The notes below the pieces were generated by a model. The model saw nothing but the letters and a program-made list of their open reading frames with translations. It made no database searches and was not told where the DNA came from. 64,000 bases of DNA from Formicarius rufipectus (taxonomy: Eukaryota > Chordata > Aves > Passeriformes > Formicariidae), in NCBI GenBank assembly GCA_013399695.1, contig VXAU01003502.1, positions 1 to 64,000 of the forward strand, in the 5' to 3' direction. Shown piece after piece: positions 38,501-50,600 of the stretch. Position 1 is the stretch's first letter. Every line of letters begins with the position of its first letter. The position numbers and the translations under genes were made by a program.

Positions 38501-39170
38501 CTTTCGCTGTCTCCAGCTAATGATACCTGACTTCAAACAGTGTGCTCCATAAAGGTAAGAATCGATTTTCAAGAAAAAGTATGTTCTAAAAAACTACCAA
38601 TTCCTTATTTCCATCATTCAGGCAAGATCTTTAACTTCCAGCACTTAGGGTACTGCCTTAACACCCAAGCTAGTGAGTCTTTCCATCTCTGGTTCTGTTA
38701 TTTTCTTTCAACATAGTGTGTTATTGTAGCACTCAGAATGACTCCTGCCAAACTGGGTAACTTCTGAATATTTTTATCTCTGCAGTATCTTTTGCCTGTA
38801 GACACAGCCTGTATAAATATTTTCCTTTTGTCCTCTGAAGTGTCCCAAGAGGTTCAGGTAGATTAAATTGGCTAAAAACCAACACAAACCAAGATTACAC
38901 CTGGTAATTGGGAAATCCAGAAGGAATTCTCTCACTTTACAAATATGTAAAAAAGTAGGAACTGGTATTCCAGTGGTAACATTCTTTCATATATACATAT
39001 ATATTTTCTGGGGCAATGAGATGTTGGGTGACTGTTCAGTATGGATATTTTAATAACTTTTCAACCATCTCTGCAGGATCAGCAAAATGAACTTTTAATT
39101 CTCCCTCAGGAAGCTCAGAACTGAAAAAGCACCATGTCTGTGAGGACATGGCATGTATAAGCAGAATGAG
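35501..39170. other. Unique AT-rich DNA, no gene supported
   Basis: No recognisable repeat family was seen apart from an A-run at 36532-36549. Frames are up to 101 codons without known domains. Confidence 0.5.
36532..36549. repeat. A-homopolymer of about 18 bases
   Basis: A run of adenines, not attached to any retroelement I can recognise. Confidence 0.8.
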
Positions 39171-39775
39171 CATAGAATCACAGAAGAGTTTAGATTAGAA
39201 AATTTTAGGTTGCATGGTCCTTGCTTGGAGCTGGATTCAGTTTGATGAGGTTTCTCAGAAACTCATCCAGTTGTGCTCTGACATTCTTCAGTAATGGAAG
39301 TTTGACAACCTGGGCAACACCTTGGAACCTATTTCCTTAAATCTAATCACAATTTCACATATTCTAATTCATGTCTGATGAACTTAGTCCTAAACACCTC
39401 TGTATCTGTACCTCTGAGAAGAGTTCAGCTCCATCTTCTAGGCAGCTCTGGGAAAGCAGGGACTTGGAGGTTTGGGTAGGTACCAGGTGAAAACTGCCAC
39501 AGCAACCCATTAGGTAGCTGTGGACAGCAACAAGGTCTCCCCTTGTCTTGTCTTAAGGCTCAAACCCCCAGCTTTCTCAGCATCTTTTTTTTTATTTTCA
39601 TCCCATACACCAGCTTCATAACTTTCTTAGTGATCTTCTTATAGACTTGCTCCAGTACATCCATGTTTTCCTTGTGCTGAGGCTATAATCTGGGCATAGC
39701 TCTCCAGATATGGTCTCACCCATGACGGGAGGAATGGGAGTTTCGCTTCCCTTGAGCTCTTGCTAATTTCTCTCA
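39171..39775 (-). mobile_element. CR1 LINE fragment, older and more diverged subfamily, minus strand
   Basis: It starts with 'catagaatcacagaagag' and continues through degraded CR1 3' ORF2 sequence. Recognisable words include 'gctttctcagcatc', 'agacttgctccagtacatcc', 'cttgtgctgaggc' and 'ctccagatatggtctcacc'. The differences are numerous, so it looks older than the copy at 671-2165. It is interrupted at 39447-39501 by a short LTR remnant. The right boundary is approximate. Confidence 0.85.
39447..39501 (+). mobile_element. 55-bp remnant of the same LTR family as 829-1541
   Basis: The stretch ending 'ggaggtttgggtaggtacc' then 'aggtgaaaactgccaca' aligns with the 3' terminus of the LTR at 829-1541 read on its own strand ('ggaggtttgggtggatac', 'tgggtgaaaaccaccaca'). 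CR1 sequence resumes immediately after it. Possible degraded target duplications flank it: GCAGC (39442-39446) and GCAAC (39502-39506). Nearly all of the LTR has been deleted, leaving only the 3' tail. The orientation is opposite to the first copy. Confidence 0.65.
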
Positions 39776-42554
39776 AGGTTACAACACAAAAGTAAAGCTT
39801 TGAATATGTGATCCAGAGAGCAACCAGAAAGATTCTGATGTAATGCTAAATGTGAAAGCAGAGCAGAAATATTCTAGTCTTATCAAGATGGAAGAATCTG
39901 CTTAATCAGAAATAACTTCCCTTTCCTTAAACATATTCCATATGGGGGGTGAGATCTAGTTATACGTTTATTTCTACATGTCTCCTGATTTCTTAACTAT
40001 GAATGATGGAAATTCATACAGGATCCTGCAAACAAAATTTTCAGTTTATTTCACGTATGAAATCGGTTAATTTTTAGAAACCCTTTTGACCCAAAATTTA
40101 CTTTAAACCTTTTTGCTTCCAGCTGCTACTGGTTGCTTCAGACATAAACTGTTCTTGATTCTTTAACCTAACAGGATCTATTAACAATATTCAGACAAAT
40201 TGCTATAAGAATAAATATGTCTGGTTTTAGCAATAATTACAACAGAATAAATTTGGATGCCATGAAATCATGGTACGGTATGTCCACAAGCAGGGCAGTG
40301 TGTAGGATTCTTCAAAGCAGTTGATAAACATGAAGTTGTTCCCATCACAGGCTCACAAGGAAAATCAATTTTATTCTTCTGGACAAGCTGTTCACTGATC
40401 ATCAGTGTTACTTCAGACAGCAAAGAAACAGAATGTCTCTGTCTCCTTCACCACCAAGACATTAAGAGAGACAAGGTAGGAAAGGTTTTGCTTCACTGAA
40501 ACATGGGCAACGAAAGCAGCCGGGTAAAGAGATTAGTACCAAGTGAGTTCCTGTGCTAAACCAGGGCTCAATGAGACATACAATCTTACTGCAGGTACAT
40601 CCTCTTTGGAGATTTTCTCTGTAAAATCACCGTGAAGTGCCATGTTCATCCACCCAGAAAAAACAGGTCATGTTGCCATTGGGTTAAATAGCCTGAGAAT
40701 ACCTACAATGAACCAAGGATATTTATATTTCTAGGGATTTACATTCACTGAGAAATACACAGCTATGTGTTATTGTTCTTTTTGCTGGCCCTTTTTTCAG
40801 ATAGTTAATTGCCTGCTGGTGGTTTTGTAAGCATTTGGTTTGTTTTATTGTATTGTTACACTATGCATAAAAGATAAAGCAATTCTCTAGACATCTCTAG
40901 CGGTCACCTCAGTTAATACTCTCCTTTCTCTTCGTGCTGATTTGGCAGGACTCATTCCAAGACAGACCAGTGCTGCACAGTGTTATACATGATGCACAGT
41001 CGATTCAAGTGGAAAGAATAAGCCAAGGACTGTTCCAAGGAGATTGGAACAGCTTCCAGACTCATTCTTTTTTATTTGAAAAAGGAACTTCACTAAGTCC
41101 TCAGTGGCATTTCCAGGCTGTGATTTAGTGAATTGAGTGAATAATTTACTGGAGGTAGCAGGTTGCACTTTTACCTTTTCTATCTCTGCTCTATAGGAGC
41201 TTGACCTCTAGCAGTCAGTGGCTTATCTTTTCCTGTTCATGCCCTCACTTCTTCAAAGTAATAACTGCAGCTTTTTGAGTACATGCTTACAGGGCTCCAT
41301 TTGTAGGAATTTTCAAAACTAAACTTATTGTAAAAATCTTCCTCTGTCTTTGGTTAAAAATCTAAGAGTTTGTTAATTGGTAATTTTTACAGCATTTTTA
41401 ATGGTACAGATATGTTTATGGTAAGAAAAAATGAACAGAACTATATTCATCAGGCAGTAAGGTAAGTTGTGAATGAAAGGTTGCATGTCTTCCTATACCC
41501 CCACCAGGACAATAAATACAAATATCCATCTATACAGACTATTAAAGATAGTAATATAAACTGGAAATTCAACCCCTTTTTATTATATACGAAGCCTCAA
41601 CCATGACAGCTACTGGTGGTATCTGCCACAGCACAGCAGCAGAGATCAGAAAGGGCACTGGGCATGTCATCTACTACAAAGCTCAAGAGGTTTTGCTGTA
41701 GTCAACCCCTTCACCGTCTCCCACCCCTCCCTCTTGTTTCTGGGCTGAGTGCAAACAGGAGGTCATTCATGATCCTCCACATGTCTTTGTCTAGCCCTGG
41801 GTGTGAACACTCAAACCCACTGCCATCAGGTGAGCTGGTGAAACACCAGATGTGTTGGGTCACACTGAGGTCCCAACTAGCCCTATGCTGTGTCTCCAGC
41901 AGTGTCATAGCAGACACCTGTGAAATAGTTAAAAGTCAGAGCCATCATAATCACAGCTTCCCAGAATATTCTTCTAGTGCTCCACAATCTGTAATACTGG
42001 AAGCTCCAGAGCCAAAACTAGTGTCTTTATAATGGCTTTGAATATGCTTTTCTTCCATTAATGTATCCATGCAACTAATTGAAACTGTTTGCATTTATGT
42101 AAATATTTAGCATCTGCAACAGCCTTTGGCAATGCATTGTAAACCCTAACTTCATGTTTAGTGACTATAACCACCTCCTTGTATTTGTTTTCAAGGCATT
42201 ACATTCAAGTATCATTTGATAATCTCAATTCATATGTGGGAAAAAGGCAGAAGCATCACCTGTAAAACCACTGCCACTCACTAACCAGCCACCCAAGGGA
42301 GGGAAGATTTTCAACCCACTCACTGGTGGGTTCTTAAAGAAGATGGTTCAGGAAATCTCTACAGTGAAGGTAAGTCCCTGGCTTATTCTAGCCCTTCAAA
42401 GAGCAAATAGAATGATATACAATCACATAAGATGTAACCTTATTGTCAGCAACTGCAAGATTTATCAAACCAACTCTATTACTACAAATTATCAGAGCTA
42501 CTTACAAGTAAGATTTCATCAGCTTTTTTACTTCCTTGTGTTGGAGTCCAGGTT
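39776..42554. other. Unique DNA, no gene supported
   Basis: The longest frame is 138 codons on the plus strand at 41616-42032. It has no recognisable domain, no homologue I can name and no splice context that supports it. No mobile element was recognised. Confidence 0.5.
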
Positions 42555-42742
42555 TTTGAGGGATATTTGTTTGGTTTTGGTTTTGGGTTGGGTTGGGTTT
42601 TTTTCCTCAGATCCTGGTGGTACTCAGCTGGGAATTTATTTTTGTTGGGGTGAGGGTTTTTTTATTTGGTTGGTTTGGGGGTTTTTTTGTTTCATTTGGT
42701 TTAGTTTGGCTTTTTTGTTTTTTGGGGTTTTTTTTGGGGGGA
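42555..42742 (+). repeat. G/T-rich low-complexity tract
   Basis: The plus strand is almost only G and T, with clusters such as TTTTGGGTTGGGTTGGG near 42580-42600 and several later G4-G6 runs. It resembles degenerate GGTTT-type repeats and has several closely spaced G-runs that could in principle fold as a quadruplex. Frames across it (140 and 66 codons, rich in F, G and L) are artefacts. Confidence 0.85.
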
Positions 42743-43392
42743 AAGGGAGGAGGGAGTCATTTTAATTCCACCCCTCCCCCTCATTCTTTATAAAATTGTA
42801 GGTCTTATGTACAACTACTATCTATCCAATCTGAGGCTTTATCATGGTCCATCACGGACAGAGAGCCCTGACATTGTCATCTCCATTTTATGGTCTTCAG
42901 AACAGACTCAATCCATTTTCTGTTACTTTAACTCAAAGCAAGTAACATGGTCTTTGTCACAAGGTCCACTTTTCACCATTCCTTGCTTTCCAGCTTGTGT
43001 GGCAAGTGGTTTCTGAGGCATACAATAATATCTCCCTAACATTAGTTTTATGTTATTCTCTAAAGTGCACTTATAACTTGATGTGCTGAGAAATGTTCTA
43101 CCTACATTTCTCTGTACTCACTGATGTATGGACCTTCACCATCTCTTTTTTGGGCCAAAGAGCTTTGATCTCATCAACCACTATTTGTACAGAAGTGTTC
43201 TAATTTTATTCCTGATTTTTTTTTCTATTTAGTACCTTTTTCTTGCTTTATTATGTCTTTCAGTTGGATTAATGGGGCTAGATCCCATACAATGCTAAAG
43301 ACGAGAACAAATCCTGGACTTCTGTAACCACGATACTGGTTTCTCTGTTTTCATTTGATTTCCATTCCTAAGAGTTCTTACCCCTCTTCCTT
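42743..43392. other. Unique DNA between G/T-rich tract and gap
   Basis: No recognisable coding or repeat sequence was seen. It ends at an assembly gap. Confidence 0.5.
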
Positions 43393-43565
43393 NNNNNNNN
43401 NNNNNNNNNNNNNNNNNNNNNNNNNNNNNNNNNNNNNNNNNNNNNNNNNNNNNNNNNNNNNNNNNNNNNNNNNNNNNNNNNNNNNNNNNNNNNNNNNNNN
43501 NNNNNNNNNNNNNNNNNNNNNNNNNNNNNNNNNNNNNNNNNNNNNNNNNNNNNNNNNNNNNNNNN
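43393..43565. other. Assembly gap (173 Ns)
   Basis: There are 173 consecutive unknown bases. The sequence immediately to the right (43566-43617) is again G/T-rich, so the gap probably hides more of the same low-complexity sequence that stopped sequencing or assembly. Confidence 0.99.
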
Positions 43566-43617
43566 TTTTTTGGTTTGGTTTGCTTTTGGTTTTGGTTTTT
43601 TTTTGGTGTTTTTTTGT
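43566..43617 (+). repeat. G/T-rich tract at the gap edge
   Basis: TTTGG and TTTTGG units resemble the tract at 42555-42742. Its left part is lost in the gap. Confidence 0.85.
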
Positions 43618-45743
43618 GTCTGTATTTTTTCACTGCTACTCAACCCTGAGCTGGGGTTTTCATATCTCTAATCACAAAAGTTTCAACCTTGTGTCTTAGT
43701 CAACTCAGTGTGTCATCATATTTGCAAAGCTGGGATCCACCTATCCCCCATGTATGTATCTAAATTGAATGTTTTTTGATATTTTTCTCACCTGGTCATT
43801 CAGAAAGGATATTCTTCAATATTTCAGACAATCCTCAACCTTGAATAAGAGCACTGTCAGCAGACTCTGGCACCTCATTGCTCAACCCTTTTACAAGACC
43901 ATTCACAAATGTGGGATATTGCAGGCTGCAGCACAGATGTCTGTGGGTTTATTTTGGTAACTTTTTTCCCTGTGAGAAATTAATATTAATTCCTACTTTG
44001 CTTACTATCTTTTAGCAAGTTTTTTTATCCAATTACTTTATGCTTTCACATCCTTATATCCTTAGCAGTCTTCATTGAGAAACTTTTTTGAATGTCTTTT
44101 GCAAATTTTAATGGGCTTAGAGTTTTCCATGGCAATTTTCTGTTTTCTCTTATCACACACATACCACAACAGATAAGTGATCTGCAGCACGTTTTTCTTG
44201 GTCAGCTACAGAAGTTACCAGCAAAATGGTTCACATACAATTTCAAAAGCTGTTTTACTCAGAAAAAAACACTTTGTGCCAAAATATTGAATAGTATTTT
44301 TTTCTATTAGCCAGATGTTAATTGTTAGTTCTTTCTGAATTCTAGACTTAACATTGAGCTTGTTTGGTGATATCCTATCTCACCAGGTAGGATGTCAATG
44401 AGACAATCACATTAGTCCTTTTTATCATGATCTCAAAAGTCCTAACAGCTATTGACAAATCTCAGATGTCATAGAAAAGAAATAAAAATCACTCTTGATG
44501 ATCACCCTGTGATGTTAGTGAAAAAGAAAACAGCACCTTAGTGATCCCTCTTGCTGCTTTTTCAGGTCACCTTTGTGAGGTTACACTTAAGAGCACTTGA
44601 AAAGAGTAGTCCATGCACACAAGGGAGAGCAAGGACTGAGCACATGCTTGAACTTGCACCTAAATCATAGAGAAGGACCATTACTTCCCTGCATCTTGAC
44701 TCTTAGTGGGTGACCTTTGGTAGAAGAGGTCATAGTATTGACTGAAAAATATAATGGGAAACAGTGGCAACAAGTGGCATTATGCACAGGTGCTTGTAAG
44801 TTGAGCAGGCCTAACCTGAACTGACCATAAATGTGCTTAAAGTAGGATGATAGCTATAGTCCCACAGGAATGAGACTTCTGGGAGGAGATCTAACTCATT
44901 CCCTTCTATTGTGTTTATATTCTATTTAAAAAAAAAAAAATTATAAGCCTGTTTTCAAAACCAGTCTTCCTGCTACTAGCAGCTATGGGACATGGAAGAA
45001 CCTTAACTTTCCTGGCCCACTTTGCCACCTAGGATGAAAGGATTTTGATAGTGGCATTCAAAAGGATACCAAAGGGAAGGTTTGAGGGCAATTACCTTGA
45101 AGACAACATTACTGGAAACCAAAATATTTCACTGTGTTTCTGATTTTTTACTGTTGCACAGGCTGATGTCACTGGAAGTACCAGTCTTTTATCATACTGT
45201 AGATCATAATTTGTCCCACAACTTAATGAAAGAGTATGAAAAACAATGGAGCTGAAGACACAAGTCACCACTCTTATGCTACTGTTAGTATTTTGACAAA
45301 ACATTGGATGTGAGAATTCATTTCATTGATAAAAAGGAAAATAAGTATTTTTTTAATTATTTCAATAATGTGATAGTTTTGCTAGATGCTTTAAAATAAA
45401 TAACCCCATAAACTTGGTTAAACAAACAAAGACATCAAGGGAAGAAATATTCTATGCATAAACACATATATTCCATGGCCCTAAAACTGAGCCTTATTTA
45501 TACTGTTTATTAGACAAAGAATGTGGTGTATGAACACTAGGCATGAGATGAAATACTGACTCAGGAAATGTTTATCCAGAAAGATTATTGATAGGAAGCA
45601 ACATGAAAAATATTGTAATGCTTTTAAAGGAATCCATAATAGAAACACCTCTGGATGACCATGTATGTTACAGGACACATGTCTCAGAACTCAAAAGAGT
45701 TTCAGAGAAGAATAATAAGTCTAAAGACTGTATTTAAAACTGA
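43618..45743. other. Unique AT-rich DNA
   Basis: No supported gene or mobile element. A run of about 13 adenines lies near 44928-44940. Confidence 0.5.
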
Positions 45744-45783
45744 TTTTTTTTTTTTATTTTTTTATTTTTTTATTTTTTTTTTA
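45744..45783. repeat. T-rich repeat with 8-base period (T7A)
   Basis: Runs of T are punctuated by A at 45756, 45764 and 45772, an exact 8-base spacing. It is low-complexity, about 40 bases long. Confidence 0.85.
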
Positions 45784-45940
45784 CTTCTGTGAATAGAAGA
45801 TAATGCAACAAAAATGATGAGTCTGAAAAGAGCAGAATGAGTTGGGGAAGAACCTGCAAAGTAATGGTTGGGAATAAAAAACCTATGCACAGAAATAAGG
45901 GTCTAATACATGCCTTGTGATTAGCTCATTGCCACAAGAA
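45784..45940. other. Unique spacer
   Basis: A short unique stretch between the T-rich repeat and a CR1 tail; nothing recognised. Confidence 0.4.
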
Positions 45941-46112
45941 CCACAGAATCCTAGAAGAGTTTGGGTTGGAAGGGACCCTGATGATTACTTAGTTCCAGTG
46001 CTCCTGCCGTAGGTATGATAACCTTCCACTAGACCAGGTTGCTCAGAGCTCCATCCAATCTGGCCTTGAACACTACCAGGGATGGGGCATCTACTACTTC
46101 TTTGAGAAGCAT
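45941..46112 (-). mobile_element. CR1 3'-end fragment (about 170 bp), minus strand
   Basis: 'ccacagaatcctagaag' and 'gtttgggttggaagggac' mark the CR1 3' terminus in reverse complement. They are followed by 'gttgctcagagctccatcca', 'tctggccttgaacac' and 'agggatggggcatctac', which are in the expected CR1 order. The match ends at about 46112, giving a strongly 5'-truncated copy. Confidence 0.9.
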
Positions 46113-49100
46113 TTGAGGCTATAAATTAACACAACCTAATAAGCAGTTGATATTTTATCCATACCTATATAACACAACAAAAAATATCTGATTGTGATCA
46201 TTAATATGAATAAAAATTTACAGTCTATTAATTCTTATATTTCAAAACAAAGAGAAAATTTCTCATTATTCTATGATTCTACAAAATTTAACATTCAGAA
46301 ATCAAAAAGGCAGACAGACATATCTGTCTGCTGCATGCTTTTTTCTTCTATGTTTCTGGTTGCAGGAATGTTCTAAGACATTGTAGAACTGCAAAATGTC
46401 ACACTGGAAAGCATTTGAACTCTAATTTGCAGCCCTATATTTATCTTTGTTTATTTGTTCATGTGCCAGGAAGCCAGATAAATCTATAAAACTTCCAATG
46501 ATTGTATATTCTTGTAGGTCAGAGAGAAAATGTGAAAATGTTTTTATGCTGAATACCTCTGACCTATTCCCAAATCTGCTATGCCAAATCCTTTGTTTTC
46601 ACTTGACATCAATGAATGGACTAGATCTTTTGTGGATATGCATCCGTGTATCTTCATTGATTTCATATTACTTGAGTAATTTGTGATAACTGAGAATCTG
46701 GCTCAAGACTTTAACTGGTTCTAATAAGTGAAGGAAAATGAAATAGCAAAATAAATCAAACAAATATAGATATATTAAGTCCTTACTTATTACACTAAAC
46801 CTTATACTCTTTCATCATCAGATCTCTGTACCACCCAGTTCATTATCTTTTTGTTGTATTTCAGTCAACTGGGGAATGCAGACGTACAATACCAGGTAGA
46901 ATTAAAGTTCTGAAAACTAAAGGAAGAGAAAGGAAAAGAAGACATTGTCTATACCATAAATGCTACTTGTGTGAGTAGTTGACTTGAATTTCCTAATCCC
47001 CTCTTAAACTCACTCACAGAGAAGCCAGACAAACACTGCCTTTTAATAAAACTCCTTCCCTTCATGACTATGAGATATTTAAGCTCAAATGAGCAACACT
47101 TACTTTGTGCTTGTTATTACACACTCCTCAGCGGAGAGTGGGACAGAGTCCCAGTTACTCAGGTGCTGTGCTTTTTATCCCAAGATAAATTGAAGTCCAG
47201 CTAAGCCAGGTGTTGAACAAAACACAAAGAGAGACTTTAGGGACTGTGGAGAAAAACACACAAGAAGACAAAGAGCAGTGCCCGTCTTTACAAAATCCAT
47301 GAGCACTCAGAAGTTGCAAACCAGGCTCAAAGCCCTCATTGAAGATGTCTTAGCACTGAAATTTGGCTAGTGTGATCAGGAAAGGTTCTGTGGAGTTAAG
47401 AGCAGCACTCCAAGTCAAAAGCCATCTCTCCAGCAAGAGTTTAAAAGGAGTAGTGCAAGGGGGGTATAGACATGACAATAATAGTTGCAGGCTCCAGTTT
47501 TTCATTTTATGGATATGGGTTAAAGAGGCCAACCGAGGACTGCAATCCCCTGTGCATGAACAGTCCTGCAGGAGCTGAAAAATATGGCTGTACAAGCCCC
47601 TTGCTTGATCCATGATGGCCATGTGACAGGTCTTGTTCTCCATTTGCACTGGGGCCATGTAAGGATTTCTGCATGCTCTTTTCAAAATACCTATTTTGCA
47701 ATTCTGATCTTTCCAAATGCAGCATATGGCATCTTTCCAGGAGCTCAGGGCCCTTCCAGATATTTATTTTAGGGATCTCACTTGAAAAACACAGATGTGG
47801 AAGAGTCGTCCAGGCACAACATTTATTTTTTTCCACAATGATTCCCCTGTAAGCCAGTCAAAGCCATTGAAGTTTGAAAACAGTTTGTAGTCAGGTGTCA
47901 TCATAGGCAGGCTCAGTTTTTGGTTAATACCACCTCCAAACTCCTCTGTGCATAAAATGAAAACCCATTTAAGAAGAGTCACAGGCCCAAAAATTAATCA
48001 TAACAATTATTCAAGACAATTCAGACAGAGATTGTTTTATGCAGAGCAAAAATAAAAAACTTATCACATCTACCCAATTTCTGAAATATATTCTATGTTT
48101 CAGGACTCTGAGCAAAGAAGTGAAGTTTTGTGGTGAACACAGCAAAACAAAAGTTATCAATACTGACATTTTGCTTCCATATACCTCAATGGACCAAATT
48201 CTATATTGCTGTAAATTGACTTTAATATATCTAAATAATTATTTTAATGACTGTGTGACTTTTTCTCCAGCTGATTTTACAAATCGAGCTAAAACCTGGT
48301 ACCAAACTGAGTTGGAGCAAACAGCAGCTTCTGCTACTTTCTTCCCTCTCACCCGCTTCTTCCCAAGACAGCTGTCCCTGAGCTGGTAACTGGTAGCTGT
48401 ACTACTTGGTCAATAAAGCCAGCCATGCATGAGCTGGTTGTTGATCTGGGCCTATGTTCTCAGCACTTAGCAGTGGCAGGACTTTTCAAAGCCTATGCCA
48501 AAGGCCCAGCCTGACACCACCATAAGTAACAAACCAAATCTTTACCCTCTCCAACTAACTTCTCTTCTAAGGCAGCCATTCAAGAAACATGTGAAGGTCT
48601 GTATTGGAACCTAATACTTATTCAATCTTATTATTGTGATTTCTGTTTGGATCAGTGCTTCCTTCACAAATTTAGACCGATCTTGCAAACTAATGCTGAA
48701 TTTTATACACTCTGTCTTAAAGAACAAGAGATATGTGTGACTGTTTCCAGGATAAATGAGGAATTTATTTACTTGATTTATTTCACTGTATTCTCTTTTT
48801 CTGTCTTGTCTGGAGAGTATGCAGGATCACTGTCTTATAGAGTACATTTTAATAACATGGTAGGGGAAAAGTTTCCTGTCCTCAGTGAGAAAATTCTGTT
48901 GCGTGACAAGAAAGGAATATGCAATCTATGTATATGGCTTCATCATTTGAAGGAGAAGTCTTTTAGACAATTATCACTTTCATTGGAAGGAAGCAAAGAT
49001 AGAACTTGTTCAGATGTCAGAACCTGATGATACCCTGCTTATTTAATGGACTCTATTCAGTTTATGTTTGGCCATTGAAGTTTGGAAGCATAAGTTTAGT

Positions 49101-50022
49101 ACTTCGAATGGAAGGGAAGTTCTGAATTATTATGCCCAGTCCTCTGCAACTGTGGGTACCATGGGTACCTGGACCAGCAATAAAGGACCTTACAGAAGGT
49201 CCTTTAGTCTTTAGGTACTTTAGTCTTTAAAATATCAGATATGTTCTTTATTCACATCATACTAAATTTGTAATTAAAATTCCACTTTGAAGTGGTTTAT
49301 AAAAGGTTAATAAATTATGCTTGGAGCTTTCAATAAATGAGTAATAATGGATGTACATTTTATGCAGTCCAGTGGCTTGATTGATCAGCTCTTATAACAT
49401 TCAGTATTGTCATCTATTGATGTGCTTATAACTAAGACAGGCCCCAAATCTATAAAGGATTTACAGTTACTATCAATCATTTGTTAACCCCTTGCATGTG
49501 TTTCATTAATAGAATCTTAATATAAAGTCAAGTTAACACTCTATAATATTTTTGGGAGAGATTTATGTCACTAAAATGTTATGGAATAAATCAGAAGTAG
49601 TCTTCTCTTATAACTCATAAAACTGCTTCTAAAGGTATATTTAGATTCCTTTTTTATTTCTAACTTCTTAAAATATTGTCAGATAAAGGAAGACACTGAT
49701 TTCTATAGCAATGTATAATAAAAATCCATTATGATGCTCTCTGTTATTTTCAGGACAGTAAAACCCTATTTTTTTGATCTTCATTTTACATCAATGAAGT
49801 GCTCAGAGGCAAGCTACATGATTTAAGGTCTTAGACACTGTAATGTAAGGGAAGTGAGAATCTATAGACCCTCTCTGGACCATATTTAAAGCTATTCATT
49901 CTAAAATGATGTGTTTTACAAAGCACTTTTGAGAATCAAGTACTGTTGAAAATAGCAACACACACAGAAGAAGACATGTAACTGGTGAAAAAAATCCATA
50001 CTTCTGTAAGAACTTTGCCTTA
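46113..50022. other. Unique AT-rich DNA, no gene supported
   Basis: Frames up to 126 codons (48647-49027, plus) have no recognisable domain. A perfect hairpin and a direct repeat lie at 49182-49229. The 49230-49720 part is AT-rich and repeat-free with many ATTA words. Confidence 0.5.
49182..49205. repeat. Perfect 10-bp stem hairpin
   Basis: AAAGGACCTT (49182-49191) and its exact reverse complement AAGGTCCTTT (49196-49205) are separated by a 4-base loop ACAG. Immediately after come two exact copies of CTTTAGTCTTTA (49202-49213 and 49218-49229). No T-run follows on either side that would suggest a small RNA terminator. Confidence 0.75.
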
Positions 50023-50600
50023 CCACAGAATTACAGAACGTTGGAGGTGGGAGGGGACCTCTGGAGATCTAGTCCAAGCCCCTGCCCAAAGCAAGGCCAG
50101 AAGAAACAGGTTGCTTGCAGCTGTGTCAAGTCAGGTAGTGCATATCTCCCAGGATGAACACCAGGGAATCTCTTGGGGTAAACGGTCACCCTCATAGTGA
50201 AAATGCTTTTTTCTCACATATGAATGGAATTTCTGTATTTCAGGTTGTGCCACTTCCTCTTGTCCTCTCACTCAGCACCACTGAAAAGAGCCTGGCTCTG
50301 TCCTCTTTGCACCCTGCCTTCAGATATTATAGACACTGATAAGACTCCCTTGAGTCTTCTCCAGGCTAAAAAGATCCAGCTTAGACACTTGTATGGCAGA
50401 TGCTTCAAGTCCTTTAATTACTTTATTGGCCCTTTGCTGGTCATGTACATCCATGTCTGTCTGCAGCAGGTGGCCCAGGACTGGGCACAGCACTCCAGAT
50501 GTGTCTCACCAGCATTGAGCAGAAGGGAAGAATCTCCTCTCTCACCCTGCTGGCAATGTTTTTCTGCAGGTAAGTAAGCTGTTCTCACAGCTTTGCCCAC
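50023..50600 (-). mobile_element. CR1 LINE fragment, minus strand
   Basis: It starts 'ccacagaattacagaacgtt' followed by 'ggaggggacctctggagat' and 'agtccaagcccctgc', a CR1 3' terminus in reverse complement. It continues through 'ttctccaggctaaa', 'ggcccaggactgggcacagc' and 'actccagatgtgtctcacc' into 3' ORF2 sequence. The leading words differ from those of the copies at 671 and 39171, suggesting a third CR1 subfamily. The right boundary is approximate. Frames on both strands within it are remnants. Confidence 0.9.

Noticed and set aside
41616..42032. 138-codon plus-strand frame
   Set aside because: It has no recognisable domain or homologue, and no supporting splice or promoter context. This length is expected by chance in 64 kb.
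42575..42605. Interstitial telomeric repeat
   Set aside because: The repeats are TTGGG/TTTTGGG-like and irregular, not tandem TTAGGG.
42343..42765. 140-codon frame rich in F, G and L
   Set aside because: The C-terminal half is translation of the G/T-rich low-complexity tract and the rest is unremarkable.
48405..48440. AATAAA in a mildly GC-rich patch, considered as an LTR or transcript end
   Set aside because: No TG/CA boundaries, no target duplication and no upstream exon could be found; isolated AATAAA words are common in AT-rich DNA.
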